From Agelaius tricolor (taxonomy: Eukaryota; Chordata; Aves; Passeriformes; Icteridae): 64,000 nt of DNA. Position numbers and translations under genes: made by a program. Location of the stretch: the NCBI GenBank assembly GCA_023055355.1, contig JALJCS010000034.1:4912001-4976000 (forward strand). The letters are read 5' to 3'. The notes below the pieces were generated by a model. That model searched no databases, had not been told where the DNA came from, and saw nothing but the letters and a program-made list of their open reading frames with translations. Positions 49,414-62,374 of the stretch are shown in pieces (within the stretch, counting starts at the first letter, position 1; every line of letters starts with the position of its first letter).

Positions 49414-49428
49414 ATGCAAATAACGTCA
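49414..49428 (+). promoter_or_regulatory. Adjacent octamer and CRE-like sites
   Basis: ATGCAAAT at 49414-49421 is a perfect POU octamer. It overlaps TAACGTCA (reverse complement TGACGTTA), a CREB/ATF-type half-site. The two known cores side by side within 15 bases suggest a composite site. Function is inferred. Confidence 0.3.
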
Positions 49429-49429
49429 G

Positions 49430-51000
49430 CACTCTCCTGCTCTGTGATTGATGGGATGTTTTAAGTGGAGTGCCTTAACTCAGCACAGCTGGTCTCTTGT
49501 TGGATTCCTCTCCTAGCCTAAGAAATTTTTGGGTTTGGATACGTTGGCAACAACTTTCCCTTCTAAGGCTGAAAGATACTCCTCAAGAGAGTAGATGTTG
49601 AATTGTCAGCCCTCTGTTTGGTCTGTATCCCTGCTAGTGAAAACCAGGGATTACTGTGAATTTTGTTTGGTTGGCTTTTTTCACCGATTCATTTGGTCTT
49701 CAAGGTCTTGTTTGAGCTCCTGGATTGAGCTAATGGTCTTTCATGAGTAATGTGTCTGTAGCCTAAGTGTTTCCTTGCAGTGCTTTCAGAAGGAGTTTAC
49801 CTTTTCCCTGGATTGCTGCCATTTTGTTGCTTCCCATGGGTGTCCAGGGAAGGAAAACTGCTGGGTGTTTGAGAAAGGAGGAGGACTTTAAACCATTTCT
49901 ATTAAGCTTCCAAAAAAGCAGGATGTGCAGCAAAAAGTGGGCTTCTTTGAGGATCTTGCCATGCCACCAGCTATGGAGTTCATTTAAAGTAGGCATATAT
50001 CCATTTAATGTGTTAAATTCCTGGCATTAGGATCCCATAGATTTATTCTCAGTCTCTGAGTGAAATCCACACGAGCTTTCAGAACCCTGGAGTACATAAT
50101 AACAGGAAAATTGTGCCTCTGGTTAAACACCTCCCCAGGGAGGGCCTGGTAAATGTCCAGGGTGGTGATTAGGGAAGGTTAACTTATGATGTGACAAGGA
50201 AAGTAGTACAACTTAGATAACACTAATAAATGACAGTGGTGCCAAAACATGATAGATTACTCTGAGGTGTTCTGTTAAAAAAATAAGAATTAAACAAGCA
50301 GTTTTTAGAAGAATATCCTGAATCTATCTGTGCCCATGTACAGTTATTTACTATTCTAGGCTATCAAGTTGGATGTCTATGTGTGGAAAATATATTACAG
50401 ATAAATTATTTAATGTGTAAGGAATCATCTGATGTGCCCCATGCTGGACAGGACATTATACAAACTTCCAATTTTTGTGGTTGTCATAAGTGAGCACCCT
50501 CAATGCCATTTATACTGTAGTAATTAAAAGCATTTACTGAATGACTGAAAGCAAATTTGCAAGGGGAGAATAATTTTCTCTTTGCTCTTGTTGGTTTTAT
50601 ATTTCATACATTTTAATCCTTAGATTGTGGAGTTAGTAAATTGAATTGTGGGGATTTTTTTGCCATAAACAAGGAAAACCCTCAACTTCTAACATTAAAA
50701 AAGCCTTTTTTCCTCCCCAAGGATTAGCCATTTCTGTCTTGTTGATTTTCTTATGTTAGAATTTTCAGCATGATTTTCTTTCCTTCTGTTATAGCTGTAC
50801 GAATTATGATTCCTGTATTTTTGGCAAATACATATTTTACACTTTATTCATTGTTATGCTGCAAGCTCTCAGTCTTGCACAGACTTTGACATACACTCTC
50901 CCTGCTATGCAGTGATCTGAAACAGATTGCAGAGGGAGAGCTCCTAATGAAAAAAATTAAGCAGCCCTTTACCACTTGGGATCTAAATAGCCCTGTCTTG
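49430..51000. other. Non-coding stretch
   Basis: Frames of 77 and 87 aa overlap on opposite strands at 49763-50030, neither recognised. The segment at 50460-50545 is AT-rich unique sequence that might be regulatory. Confidence 0.6.
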
Positions 51001-51370
51001 CTCAGTGGTTGAATAATTGCTCAATATTCCGGACTTCCTGTGATGGGCCCAGCCTGTCTATCCAGAGCCAAGGACTGCGGTGCTCCGACATCCGATCCGT
51101 CTCTGGGAAATCCTGCACTGTCTCTGCACTGCTGGCTGGAAATTCTGGGGCTGCTCTCACAGCTCCAGCAGAGCCCTGCACCCACGCTCCCTGCAGAATC
51201 CAGCTGGGAAATCAGTCCAGCTGCTGTTTATTTGGGTGTCACTCACCCTCCACCGTGTGGATGCACTCAAGTGGGGTCTTTCAGGGAATTTGGTGAAGGG
51301 AAGTCAGCACAGTGAAAAGCAGAGACTCCTTGCTGATGCTTGGAGATCCTCTGTGTGTCTGTAAAAAGCT
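51001..51370. other. GC-richer patch, three open plus-strand frames
   Basis: All three plus-strand frames are open for 91-95 codons here (51009-51296, 51040-51315, 51080-51364). That shows a local lack of stops rather than selection on one frame. A few CpGs lie around 51070-51105. No domain is recognised. It could be an exon of a non-coding transcript or a diverged repeat. Confidence 0.45.
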
Positions 51371-54300
51371 CTGTTTCCTCAGGTTGGGTCTTGAAGCCTG
51401 AAGCAGATGTGTTATTACACTTTTATTGACTCCAAGGAAAAAAATCTCTCCACTTCAGCAGGAAGATGAGGCCTCCTGACACCAAAATCTCTGTTCCAAG
51501 CATTACAATGTGTATTTTATGGCGCATAAAGGAAAAGCTACTCAGAATATTATTTAGGGAGATGCTCTCCCCACCTCTCTCATAATGGACCAACACTTGT
51601 CTGTACAGTGCTGTTGGAAATCACACATCTATTATGAAATAATGCAGTAAAGTTACAACCTGAGTGTTCACACCCAGAGTAAGCTGATGCTCAGAGAGGT
51701 GTAGCACACGTGCCTGACACCATGGGTCTTGTCTGACTGCAGGATATGTCCCTCACTCCTGTCCAGAAGTCAGGAGCTGACTGCAGACATCATTCCAATG
51801 GAGAAGGTCTCCATGGTCCATCAGCATGGGTATGGCTGCTTTCTTCCTGCCACAGTCTCTTATTGCTACTCCAACTCTTTTTTTTTCTGGCACAATGGTA
51901 AGCATTTCAGTGTGTTTACCATTTTAAAGGTGTTTTCAGTATTGCCAGGTGGTGCCTGACTGGGCTGTGGGAAAGCAGGGCTTTCCATGTGCAAGTTTTT
52001 CTGAGACAGCTCTCTAGATTTCCCCTCCTGTCCAAAATGAGCTGTGCTGCCTGTACAGGGAAGCAGTTCAAAGCCAATTGTCCTCTTGTCTCTGGTCTAG
52101 GAGGCTGATGAATAAAATACAAGAAGAAAAAGGAGAACACCATAAAATTTTGAAAAATCTGTGCTTTTTAGTCAGCTAAATATGAATGTATTTACCAGTG
52201 AGATCATACAAAACTTGATTGTTTTTACCAGCTTCATTTACAGAAGAAATGAACAGAGTTCCTTTACATAAAGGTGCACATGTGAAAAGAAAAAAAATCT
52301 TTGTAAACTTCTCAGGAAGAAGATACCTTGTCACTTTTGCTGGATGATAAGAGACTCACTAATCAAGAGCAAAACACAGAAAAAAGGATGTATCAAATTG
52401 CCTATGGTTACCATAATGCCCTTGCATTCCCTTTAATTCATTTAATAAGAAAAGGTGTTTGTAGTGTGTAATGCAATTTTTTTTCTGGCAGAAGTCAGAG
52501 CTGCAGTCACTCTCTATGCAGTGAACTGACTCCTACGTGGCTCAGGCAGTTAAAAATACCAAAATGACTTTCTTCCCTCCTGCTCCTCCAGGCTTTCTTC
52601 TTTGCAGATGGCAGAGGACAATATGCTGGGTCTGCAATAACACTGACTCAAAATTCCTTTCTAATTGTAAGATAACTTCCTAAAGATTGCAGGCAAAAGG
52701 AAGTCAGAGAACAAAGCAATGTCAAGTATGCACATGTCACAACACAATGTGCTGATTCCAAGCCTTTGGAAACATGCTGAAAGACATGTCTGGAAAAAAA
52801 AAAAAAAAGAACCAACAGGGAAGCGCTTCCACACAGGCTTTCAGCATGAAAACAACAGCTGAATGTGCCCGTTCCCACCAGGAAAAAATACCCTGAAATA
52901 ACAAAAGGTGCTGGAGAGCTAGAAATGAAATCATCAGATGGCAAGAACGCTCTTTTGTCTGTTCTTACATAGATGTGCTGCCAGTGCATTGTAAAGCAAG
53001 GGATCAGTCTGGAGCAGTGTTTGACCGCAAGGTGCCAAGAAGACCAAGAAAAATGGAATGTATAAACAGGTCTCTCTTACAATGAAGGACTAACAGAACA
53101 AAACAGGAGGAAAGCAAACAAAGGGCCACACTTTCAGATAATGTATCTGCAGGAATGCAAACTCTGTGCATTCCTGATCACTCCTGTAGGTACTGAAGGC
53201 ACAAAAGACAGACTCTTGAGAAGAATGGCATACACAGTGCTTCTTTGTGAAACAGAGCCTGCACACATTCCCTCCATAACCACAGGTAAATCTTTGCATC
53301 GTTGCTGTACTCTAAAGATGTAAGTGCTTTCAATTAGGTCTGTCACTGTTGGCTTGCTCAGTCCAATCTTCTGTCAGTTTAAGAGCTGAGGGTTGAGTAA
53401 ATTCCAGGGGAAAATTATGGGATCCCAGTGAAAGACGACATGCACATCACAAATGAAACACTGCAGGCAGACTAAAGATGCTAGAAAATATCACCTCCAC
53501 GGGCAGAGGGACATCCTGCCTAAATTCAAATGAAGCAGCACTCGGGAATGAATAATAATGTGCCTAGGCATTTTTCTTTTAAAGCTGAGAGAGGGAATAA
53601 AAATTATCCCAAGTTTTTGCAGGAAGAAACAAACACTGGGATGAAAACCAAGTTGCCTAACATCTCATATCAGCTCAGGAATAACGTCTCCATCTCCAGA
53701 TTCTCAAGTGACATTATAAAACTGTTCCCTTTTGTTAAGTGCCAAGCCCCAAAGAGCACTCAGGACAAGTGCACCTGAGAGGCTTGTTTTGCATTTGATG
53801 CTTCTGGTTGTGCTCCCAGAGATACATGCCATAAAATGACCTCACAGTTTGCTCATGCTCTCTACAATGTGCAGGAAAAACCCAAGCTTACCTTAAGCAA
53901 GTGATTTAGGCAGATTTTTTTGGTTAAAATCTAGCATAAATGTTTCTGCCAGAAATAGAAAAAGTGTTTCTGTGATTACAAAGGCTAAATATGAAATAAG
54001 TTGAGAAAATATTTCTTTCCCCTGGCTGCAAGCTGTAGTATCTGTCTCAAAATTATTTGTGTACTAAATACCCTTTGTCAGTGTACTTTTGGGGCTTCTT
54101 GCTGATTCTAATTGGGACTCCAACTGTATGAAGCCCCACTTAAATTTGGTGTTCAGCTCTCTTTCTTAGACTGCAATGCCATTAGTGGATTTCTTCTTCC
54201 CTCTTGGGCTAGACTGAGACTATCTGACTCTCAGTCCCAAAATAGCAAGTTCATGGAAAATGTGGCTTCTTTAGAATCAACACTAGTTGTTGGGTTTTTT

Positions 54301-55235
54301 TCTAATTATTTGTGTAAACAAGAGCCTGACCAAACTGAGCGTTCTATTTTATACTCAGAAGAAACCCTCTGCTGTAAGTCATTGTTGTAGATACCCTTCA
54401 ACACTGTAACACAGCCAAATGAGGGAGTGAGATACTCTTTTACTGCTGTGGATGGCCACATAAAATCTGGGAACTGGCAGGAGCAGTCAGACAAGAAGGC
54501 ACATGAAATTGTTAGGCAGTGAAGGGAAGGATAAATACCTTAAAAAGAGCTTTTGGGTTGCAGTTCTGTTGTTCCTGCCAGAGGTTTTGAAATAACACAA
54601 AGGATGAGCTTGTTGTCCTGGGAACAATATTCTAGCAAATTGCTTTTCCAGGACCAAGGGAATAGTGTCTTTCATCATAATTCCTCCTTTCAGACCACTG
54701 AATAAATGAATTGAAAGCTAACTTTAGGTTAAAAAAAAAAAGAAAGGAAATATGAAGGTTAAATCCAAGCACTATTATACTATCCAAAAGCACTGAAGAG
54801 ATTGTAGCAGGTGGTCCCACCACCTGTGCCTGTCTACTTCCATTCCAAGTAATCTCCTTATGAAATGCAGAGAGAGGCAGACACCCAGGAGGGTCCCACA
54901 GGAAGAGCAGTGGCCGAAACACAGGATGACTAACCAGGGAGATAGAAACCTGCAGTGCAGGGCATACATAACCTGGGAAAGCTGAAACAGTGAAAACCAC
55001 TAGAGACAGATCCTTGTCCTCTTTGCAGCTTGTATATCTACAGCAATACTGTTGGCTCCAGCCCTTCTCATTTATGTCCTGGTGGTAATGGATGGGAGAT
55101 GAGAGATCCTGCAATTCTCCAAGTTAGATGCTGCCATATCCTAATGGCTTGCAGAAAACAAGGCCAATCACACAACACTTTTATAATAGCACCTATTTTC
55201 TTTATCCTTCCTCAATTGCTGCAGGAAATGCTTTA
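51371..55235. other. Non-coding unique stretch
   Basis: No supported gene. The minus-strand frame 54632-55114 (160 aa) is the second longest in the window; it has a Phe-rich run from a T-tract and no known domain. The minus frame 52648-52989 (113 aa) crosses the A15 run at 52794-52808. No interspersed repeat is recognised. Confidence 0.6.
52794..52808. repeat. Poly-A run (A15)
   Basis: Fifteen consecutive A. No associated retroposon body. Confidence 0.9.
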
Positions 55236-55440
55236 ATTTAATAGAGCAAGCGGATGCATTGCCTGGATTCCGGGTGGCACGCTAACAACGTAATGATCCC
55301 GAGCCTCAGCATTGCAGGCAGGCCTGTGGTTTGCTTCTCAGTGGGCTGCACTTACAATGGCTTTTTATGACTGTCAGGCTTCCACTAAAAGAAAACAAAG
55401 TGCTGGCTGAAAAAGCAATTGCAGTAAAGACTGTTCCTGT
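55236..55440. promoter_or_regulatory. Candidate conserved non-coding element
   Basis: Several CpGs in a short space (AAGCGGATG, TTCCGGGTGG, GCACGCTAACAACGTAATG, TCCCGAGCC) followed by unique sequence with CTTACAATGGCTTTTTATGA, whose TTTTATGA resembles a CDX/HOX-type core. There is no frame of note. The call rests on composition and motif content. Confidence 0.33.
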
Positions 55441-56080
55441 CAATGTATCTGAATATTCCCTTTCACTTGTTCTTTTCTGTGCATGAAATTTCTTAGGTAA
55501 ATATTGCTGGGAGGGGAAATGTACCTCAAAGGAGCCCGCTGTTGCCAGTGTGTATCCTCACATTCAAGTGGGATCTTTTGAACTGAAGGCATTCTCCAAG
55601 TTGAGGACTTCTCTGTCAAGCTGCCTGTGGGGCACAAAGCACACCCCGGGGCTGATGGCTCTGCCTTTTCCCAAGGTGTTCCCTAGCAGAGCAAAGCTCT
55701 TGCTCTTGGGTGGGAGCTGGTGTTTCCCTCTCCCAGCTCTGCTCTCTGTGCTGCAGCACCTCAGTGACACAGCTAAATGGCTTCTCAGGTGGGACAACTC
55801 TTGGCCCCGTGTTGCACATTCCACTCTGCACCCAGAAGTGGTCTCTGGGCTCCTTGTAGCTTCTACATCTGGGCCCAAAGGCTTCCAGGGCTTGCAGCAG
55901 GCAGTGTGGAATATTTTATGATAACCTCTAATGGGATCCAGCCCTCACTGCTTCTCTTCCATCTGTTCCTCATGGACAGGACTTTTCCCTGTCCTGCAAG
56001 GATCACTTGGGTAACAGCCCTGACACTGAATCTGCTGTTCTGGGAAGTCCAGCTGTTACTCCTGGACTTTTCTTAAATCC
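55441..56080. other. GC-richer patch without recognisable gene
   Basis: Frames of 123 aa (55550-55921, plus), 104 aa (55564-55878, minus) and 99 aa (55777-56076, plus) overlap on both strands. No domain is recognised, and the plus frame is Leu/Ser/Pro-rich from composition. Probably non-coding. Confidence 0.5.
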
Positions 56081-59000
56081 CCTCTCAATTTTAGCATCAC
56101 AAGAGGATATGGGCAAAAGTGAGGCCTGCTGAAAGCCAGGGTAAGGGTGATAGACCCCAGCATCCCCATTTTCCATAGTGATAGTTATCCATGAAAATGA
56201 ACACTGCAGGAGAGCTAATCCCAAAACATCCAGCACAGCTTCTGTAAGCTTTAGTGGTTTGTCCTGATGTAGCATTGCTTGATACTGGTTTTTCAGAGTT
56301 TGGATTTTACACCGTAGTCTCAAAGTGAAGTCTGGTTCCCCTTGATAGCTATTTGGCTCATTCATTTTCAGCAATGCTTTTGAGATCCTTGAGTGGAATA
56401 TTCTGAATTAAAAAAATAGCACTGCAGCTTTCTTCCATGAAACAGTAATGCTTCTTTCATTTCTTGCATGATGTTGTCAAGACAACAGTGTCTTAATTGC
56501 ACCTATACTGTTTGCCACAGTCTTTTGTAGCACACAATGTTTTGGAGCAGCTTTTGTTATAGAAATATTTCCAAACTTGAGCAGCCTTTCTTTTTCCCTT
56601 TTTACTTTTTTCCCCAAGCATTTAAAAATCTGTAAGGAAACATTTATTCCTGGCTAGACATTTAGGATCTGGATTCAAGAGGCAATTTTTTGTTCATATG
56701 ACTCTCAGAATACACAGGTTTTGTCTAACTTTTAATCCAAAAATGTCATATATACTGAAGAAGGTCTAAGGTTCTAGAAGTGTAAAAGTCAGGGAGTGAA
56801 AAGTGATGACTCTCTGCAACTATGATGACTCAGAAATATATGACATTTTCTGTGATTCTGTAGGGTGATGACTTTATACCATCATTTACTTAAACAGTGT
56901 GGCAAATTTTATAGTAACTTCATTAATCAATTTGGCACTTTTACAGTCTCAGCTTGCATTGCACTTAACATGCTTTTTCAATATTTGATTTCCCTGACTA
57001 AATCCATAAAGCAAAGAAAGGAGAGATTAAAATAACAAGAACTACATTGACTCAAATTCAGCTCAAAGTTTGTGCTGGATTCTGTTGTCTGCTTTTAGCA
57101 GGGAAGCAAAAAGTTTGCTCTCCTCTCTTGTGAAAGGGTTGTGTCAGAACAGGACAGGCCCCGAGGGACTTGGCATGAAGAAGTGGTGGAATTGTGGAAT
57201 TGTGGTGGCAATTCCTTCAGACTTTCTCCTTCCCAAGAGTGTGCAGTCCTGTTGGTCAGAAGGCTTTTGGTAAGAAGGTTCCTGTCCATATGAGTCTTCC
57301 TTAGGAATTCTGTGCAGGCTTTCAGAACTAGTTAGGAAGAGACACTTTATCTCCCTCTCATTTTAGAGGTCTCTGATAACAAAAGCCAAGCATATGGTGA
57401 GATTCATCTAGGCAGCAATAATCTATTTCAGAGTGCTCATTTTGATATTGATCACAACACTGACCAGTAAACAAGGGAAGATGAACCAATTTTATATAAA
57501 GTTTCTGCTGACTCCATTCAAGGGCCACAGCTATTCTTCCCATTCCAGGAAGAGCATCTTTTACAGATGACTCCTGATATTCTTCTTTCTTCAACTCACA
57601 GTAAAGAGAAAACTGTTATGTGGCAATAGAGTCTTGGTAATTTGGCTAGAATTAATTTGCACCTATGTATAAAAGCCATGTGAAGATATCACCTGACAGA
57701 AATTCTGTGCTAAGGTTGCAAAGCCCAGAATTTAAATGTTAGGAAATGTTATATTCACAGATGCCAACAGAACCTTAATTCAGATGCTTTTTGTGTTAAG
57801 ATATAGTCTTTAATTGCATAATCACATACTATTTTTTCCACAGGACCTCTGTCTCACTCGGGGCACAGGACCTACAAGAGGGCCAAGTAGAGGTTATGCA
57901 GGCACACATAAATCTGCCACTTCCTAATTTAGCTGTCCTTGACTTTGCAACCTACATTATTTTGCTTTCAGAGAGATGCATATTATTTTCTTTTCTTAAC
58001 CCATGATAGAGGCACTTTTCATAAATTGTTTCTTTTGGTGGGAAACTGTTGGATGTCAGCTTCCTAAAGGAGACATAGTGAAGAAATGGATAATTCAGTA
58101 AACACAGCCTCTGTGCATTTTTAAACATGCATAGACTAACACTTCATTTGCTCTCAGCTTGGAGTGTCTCATGGTGTTTCAAGTGCTAAAAGATTTACTA
58201 TGGTTTATGACTTAAATATTTCTAACTCAATTTGTCGTTTAGCACCAAACCCCCCTGTCCTGCAGCACACTCAAAGGCTAAAGGGCACCCAAGCATTCTC
58301 CTGCTTAACTGCCCATGGATTGGAGCAGCTCTCATGACCTTTCTATTGCTCTTGGGATCTTTTATGAAATTAATAATTAGAATGCAAGGCCTCAGGTCCC
58401 TCTGTGATGTAACGCTTGAGGTTTTCAGTGCAAAACCAGATTCCTTCAGTCACAATAATTTTTATACATTAAACAGTTTTGCTTGAAAAGAATTAGACTG
58501 TCCCTCAGTATGATTTTGATTTTTCAATCCAACTTGCTACCAGTTCGCTCTTCTGCAAAGGACTGAGTGCATTTCCATTGAATTTAATTTAAATTTCATT
58601 TCAAAGGACATCTTAGTCTTTATTGCTGGATGTTCCTTTTTAAAACATGCGAGTTCTGTCAGGTATGACCCAGGGTACAAACACATAGCTTTATTTGCTA
58701 AGAATAAACTATTTAGCTGTGTAGCTTTGCTTATGGTTCCATCATTAAAATGCTGGGAAATTACTGAACAAAAATGGACTGAAGTTACTGGTAGAATGAG
58801 CAGGAAACAGAAACAAAGATCAGAGGAATGAAGTGTGATGAGCAGGGTGTCATATCCAGTTCTCCAAGCCTCGTAAGTGGAAAATACCCAACCTTGACTT
58901 GTATTGACTTTTTAGAACAACAGTTATCAGAAAGAGCTCTTCAGTCCAAGAGAAGACTGTGTTTAATAGGTGGCCAAGGCAGTGGGTTTGTAATCTGTAA

Positions 59001-59799
59001 AAATAATTTGCTACAGTCTACTGGAACAATAATTATTGAGTGGCAAATGCATTTTAAGGCCTTTTAGTGGCAGCTCCATGATTGATCCTGTAGAGACTAT
59101 TTTGAATCCAGGTTTTCATGCCTTCAGCAAATGCAGATTTTAAGTGAGAATTCAGCTGTGGAACATTGAAAGCCTTCAATGCAGATACGTGCCTGGGCTG
59201 TGTAATAGATGAACAATCTGAGGTAACACTGAAAGAATCCATTTTTTCCTTTCCAATTTCTCCCCATCTGGATTTACTAGATTACCCAACAAATACGAGT
59301 TAATATTCTAGCTTGCAGAGAGTTCTCCTCATGTTTGGAGGAGCTGTGGATTTCATAACAGTTTTATGAGTTTAGAGTTGCTTTTTGAAATGTGTTTTTA
59401 AACAGAGGATGTGTTTTATCTTTTCTAGAACATATTTTCTTGATTTGACTGGCATGGGTTCATATTTTTTTGAATAATTTAAGCAGTCTGGGTCCAGGGC
59501 CCAAATTGTGTTGACCTTAAATATAATCCTGGTGGAGTGAATGTTGAAATAGCAAAGAAAAGTTTAGTTTTGTGTTGAAGACCAGGGTCAGTGAGAAATA
59601 TTTCAGCTGTTACACTCCTGATTTAGAAGGCAAATGAAAGGCTTCTGTGCATCGCATTGATGTGTTGTGACTGAATGAGTGCAGATGCATCATGAGCTGG
59701 AGTCTGCTAAACTTGTGCTTGGAGCACTGTGAATATATGAGGAAGAGTGTGTTCCTGGGAGAAGTCAAACACAGGTTCTGGAAATATTCCAGCAAATCA

Positions 59800-59800
<1 letters not shown>
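56081..59800. other. Non-coding unique stretch
   Basis: No supported gene. It contains an AP-1 consensus TGACTCA at 56826-56832 within a group of TGATGAC words, and a short TGGAATTG duplication at about 57187-57202. The minus frame 56003-56374 (123 aa) is unmatched. Confidence 0.6.
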
Positions 59801-59834
<34 letters not shown>

Positions 59835-59850
59835 AAAAAAAAGAAAAAAA
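59801..59850 (+). repeat. Long poly-A tract (A32 plus interrupted A)
   Basis: Thirty-two A in a row at 59801-59832, then two A-runs separated by single G residues to 59850. It is the longest homopolymer in the window. The length would suit a fairly young retroposon tail, but I recognise no SINE, LINE or processed gene upstream and no matching target-site duplication. Confidence 0.95.
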
Positions 59851-60732
59851 TGTTATGCAATATTTGCTGGCAGGATGTGGAACAAAACAGATGACTTACA
59901 ACTTTATTTGGAATGGGGGAGCACCATGGACATTAGTGGTTTTCACCAGTGTCAGGTCAGGAACCAGGCCCAGGAGCTGCCCTAAAGGGTCAGGAAAAAG
60001 TGTTATGTGCATAAAATTAATAATCTTTGTGGAAGATGCCTTTTATTTTGTGTTGAACATTAAATTTTCTGTTGGGCTGCTCCTTGTGCAGGGGACATAA
60101 CAGGGAAGCACTGGACCAAGATCAAGGAAGAAGGACTACAGAAACTGACAATATCTAAGATCTTATGCTCCTGCAGGAATGGAGATCCTTTAAAGAAAGC
60201 TGGATTCTTGGGGGAAGTAGAATCTCAAATCTGTTACTACTGGTCAGAGCCTAAGAAATAAAATTTCCAGTCCATAGGGGTGTGTGTACCTAAAATAGGT
60301 AGAACACACAACAGATCTGTGCTTCAGGCAGCCATACCCACCCTAGGTGGTGTTTGGTATTTCTGCATGGTCCAGACATTAACCAGGCACAAAGTATGGA
60401 TCTGTGCTTGGGATGGTCAGTCTACCTCAGTTTAAGGGTTTGGTGTGAAAAACTTGCAGAACAACTGTTTTCTTAATTGGGTGGAGTAGGAAGGGAAGGC
60501 AGCATGTTCCTCATCTGAAATTTAATATTTGAAATTATTTTCAGTATTTGAAAAATTAATTGAATAATATTTTGGTAGTATTAGTCACCCATTTACACCA
60601 ATTACTGACAAGGACTCAGCACAAATAACATTTCCTTTTTCAAGCTGCTCTCTTGCTTGAAATGAAAATTGGATGTAGAGAAAATGTGGAGATTTTTGAA
60701 AGAGATCAAAAACCAATGGAGTCCTCCTGACC

Positions 60733-60750
60733 AAAAAAAAAAAAAAAAAA
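60733..60750. repeat. Poly-A run (A18)
   Basis: Eighteen consecutive A with no identifiable retroposon body. Confidence 0.9.
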
Positions 60751-61860
60751 GAATGGAATTTGTTCAGTTCCTTTAGAAACACAGCCTCTGCCTTCAGAGC
60801 ATTCTCAACATTCTATATTTTTTCCAATGACTAGCAAAACAAGGGGAAGGGCTTTCCCAAGGGAAATCTGCTTAAGCCTGCTGCAATGTCTGCGAGGAGC
60901 ATGGGTGCTGGTGGAGAGTGATACAGGGAGGAACTGTGCTGTCAACAACAGGAAGCTGGTGAAAAACGAGCGGTGCCCCTGGGGAGGTGAATGCAGAGCA
61001 GATGTCTCTAATTGTGAGTCACACTGTGACAACTGACAAGAGAAATTCTGCACTCTTGACACTTTAAAGATACCAAAAATACCAGAGAGCACATTCCATG
61101 GCTTCTTGAAGACTTCCATATCGAGGTAGCTGGGGGGGGAGACCTCCATCTCCTCCTGTTTCCATCACTAAACAGCCCATAAAATTTGCTGTTGATAAGC
61201 TTCCAAGCAGCCAAGCATTCTAATACTTAGATAAGTCACTAATGTTAATAAAACCACTGAAGAAATAAGAGGGAAGAGGTGCAAAGGGGATTCATGTGCA
61301 GGGCAGCACCAGTTGCTTTAGATACTGATCCTTTCAATTAAGGGCGGTTCTGGATAAGAAAGGGGAAAGTAACATCCTTGTTTATAAGCACTCTTAGATT
61401 TTGAAATCTCTCTCTTTTTTTCCCCTTTTGTGTTTTTTTTCATCTGGAATGACTGCAAGCTTTTTCTTGATGTATTCCAATCATTGTCCGGATACAGGGT
61501 TGCAGATTTATATTGTGCTTCTTTAGTGGAGTATCAAAAAGTCAAGACCAGCAACCATTCATAGCTGGTTGCCAATTTTTTATTTTGGGACAAATGCCTG
61601 GTTTGGGTGGGTCTGCAGATGTCAACTGTGCTACTCCAGAAATGTGTTTTAGTTGCTTTATTTGCTCTCTTGATGCAACTGCTTTACTAACGTGCTCAGG
61701 CAGTCTGTCCTTTGAGCATGGCCAGGTTGTTTTGTGTGCACCAAAATAGCCTAAATCAGCTCCTTAGCTTGGAACTCTGTGACCATTGATATTTATCTGA
61801 GACATTGTTGTCATTTTCCTTTGGTCCCATGCAAAAATTTTCCCCTGGGTATATGGGGAG

Positions 61861-61877
61861 GTGTGTGTGTGTGTGTG
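61861..61877. repeat. (GT)8 microsatellite
   Basis: Eight GT units followed by G. Simple sequence. Confidence 0.9.
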
Positions 61878-62374
61878 AATTTCAGAGTGTTGGAAATATT
61901 TTTGGGAGTGTCTCGTTCTGACTGGATTCAGATATCTGATATTTTGGCAATCTCCACTGTTTTTCAGGTTGTTGATATTTGTGGAAGCTGCTAAAGATGG
62001 AAAAGTGCATCTGGTCACTTGGGAAGGCACAACACTGCACAACTGTTCCTCCTACAGCTGCTGCAGTGCTGCTCCAGGATGCAGTTTTAAAGTGGTATGG
62101 AAAAGTGGTCCTGCAGGGAGGTGCTGGGTTTGCTCAGGCAGGTCACACAGGTCAGAGCCTCTCAGCTCACTTCAGTGTTTCTGGGTCAGAGTTATCTTCA
62201 CCACTTTCTTTTATTATTATTTTGTTTTATGTTATACCATTTAAGCCTCTGTGTATCTTGCAGTGGCTGTGGTAGTCGTGTCATGTCACATTGCATCATC
62301 TGGAAATCCAACTGGTCTGTTACACCAGTGGGCCCTCCTTTGGCCCAGTTCTCGTGTGTCACTGAGGCAGTTTG

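Larger units (their letters stand above)
59851..62374. other. Non-coding unique stretch
   Basis: No supported gene. It holds A18 at 60733-60750 and a GT microsatellite at 61861-61877. Frames of 117 aa (59747-60100, plus, mostly poly-Lys from the A tract), 114 aa (60805-61149, minus) and 98 aa (61979-62275, plus) are unmatched. Confidence 0.65.

Noticed and set aside
54632..55114. 160-codon minus-strand frame as a gene
   Set aside because: No domain or motif is recognised, the Phe-rich run comes from a T-tract, and other frames are open beside it.
55550..55921. 123-codon plus-strand frame in a GC-richer patch
   Set aside because: The minus strand is equally open, as expected from composition. 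No family resemblance.
59747..60100. 117-codon Lys-rich frame
   Set aside because: The Lys run is the translated A32 tract; the remainder is unmatched.
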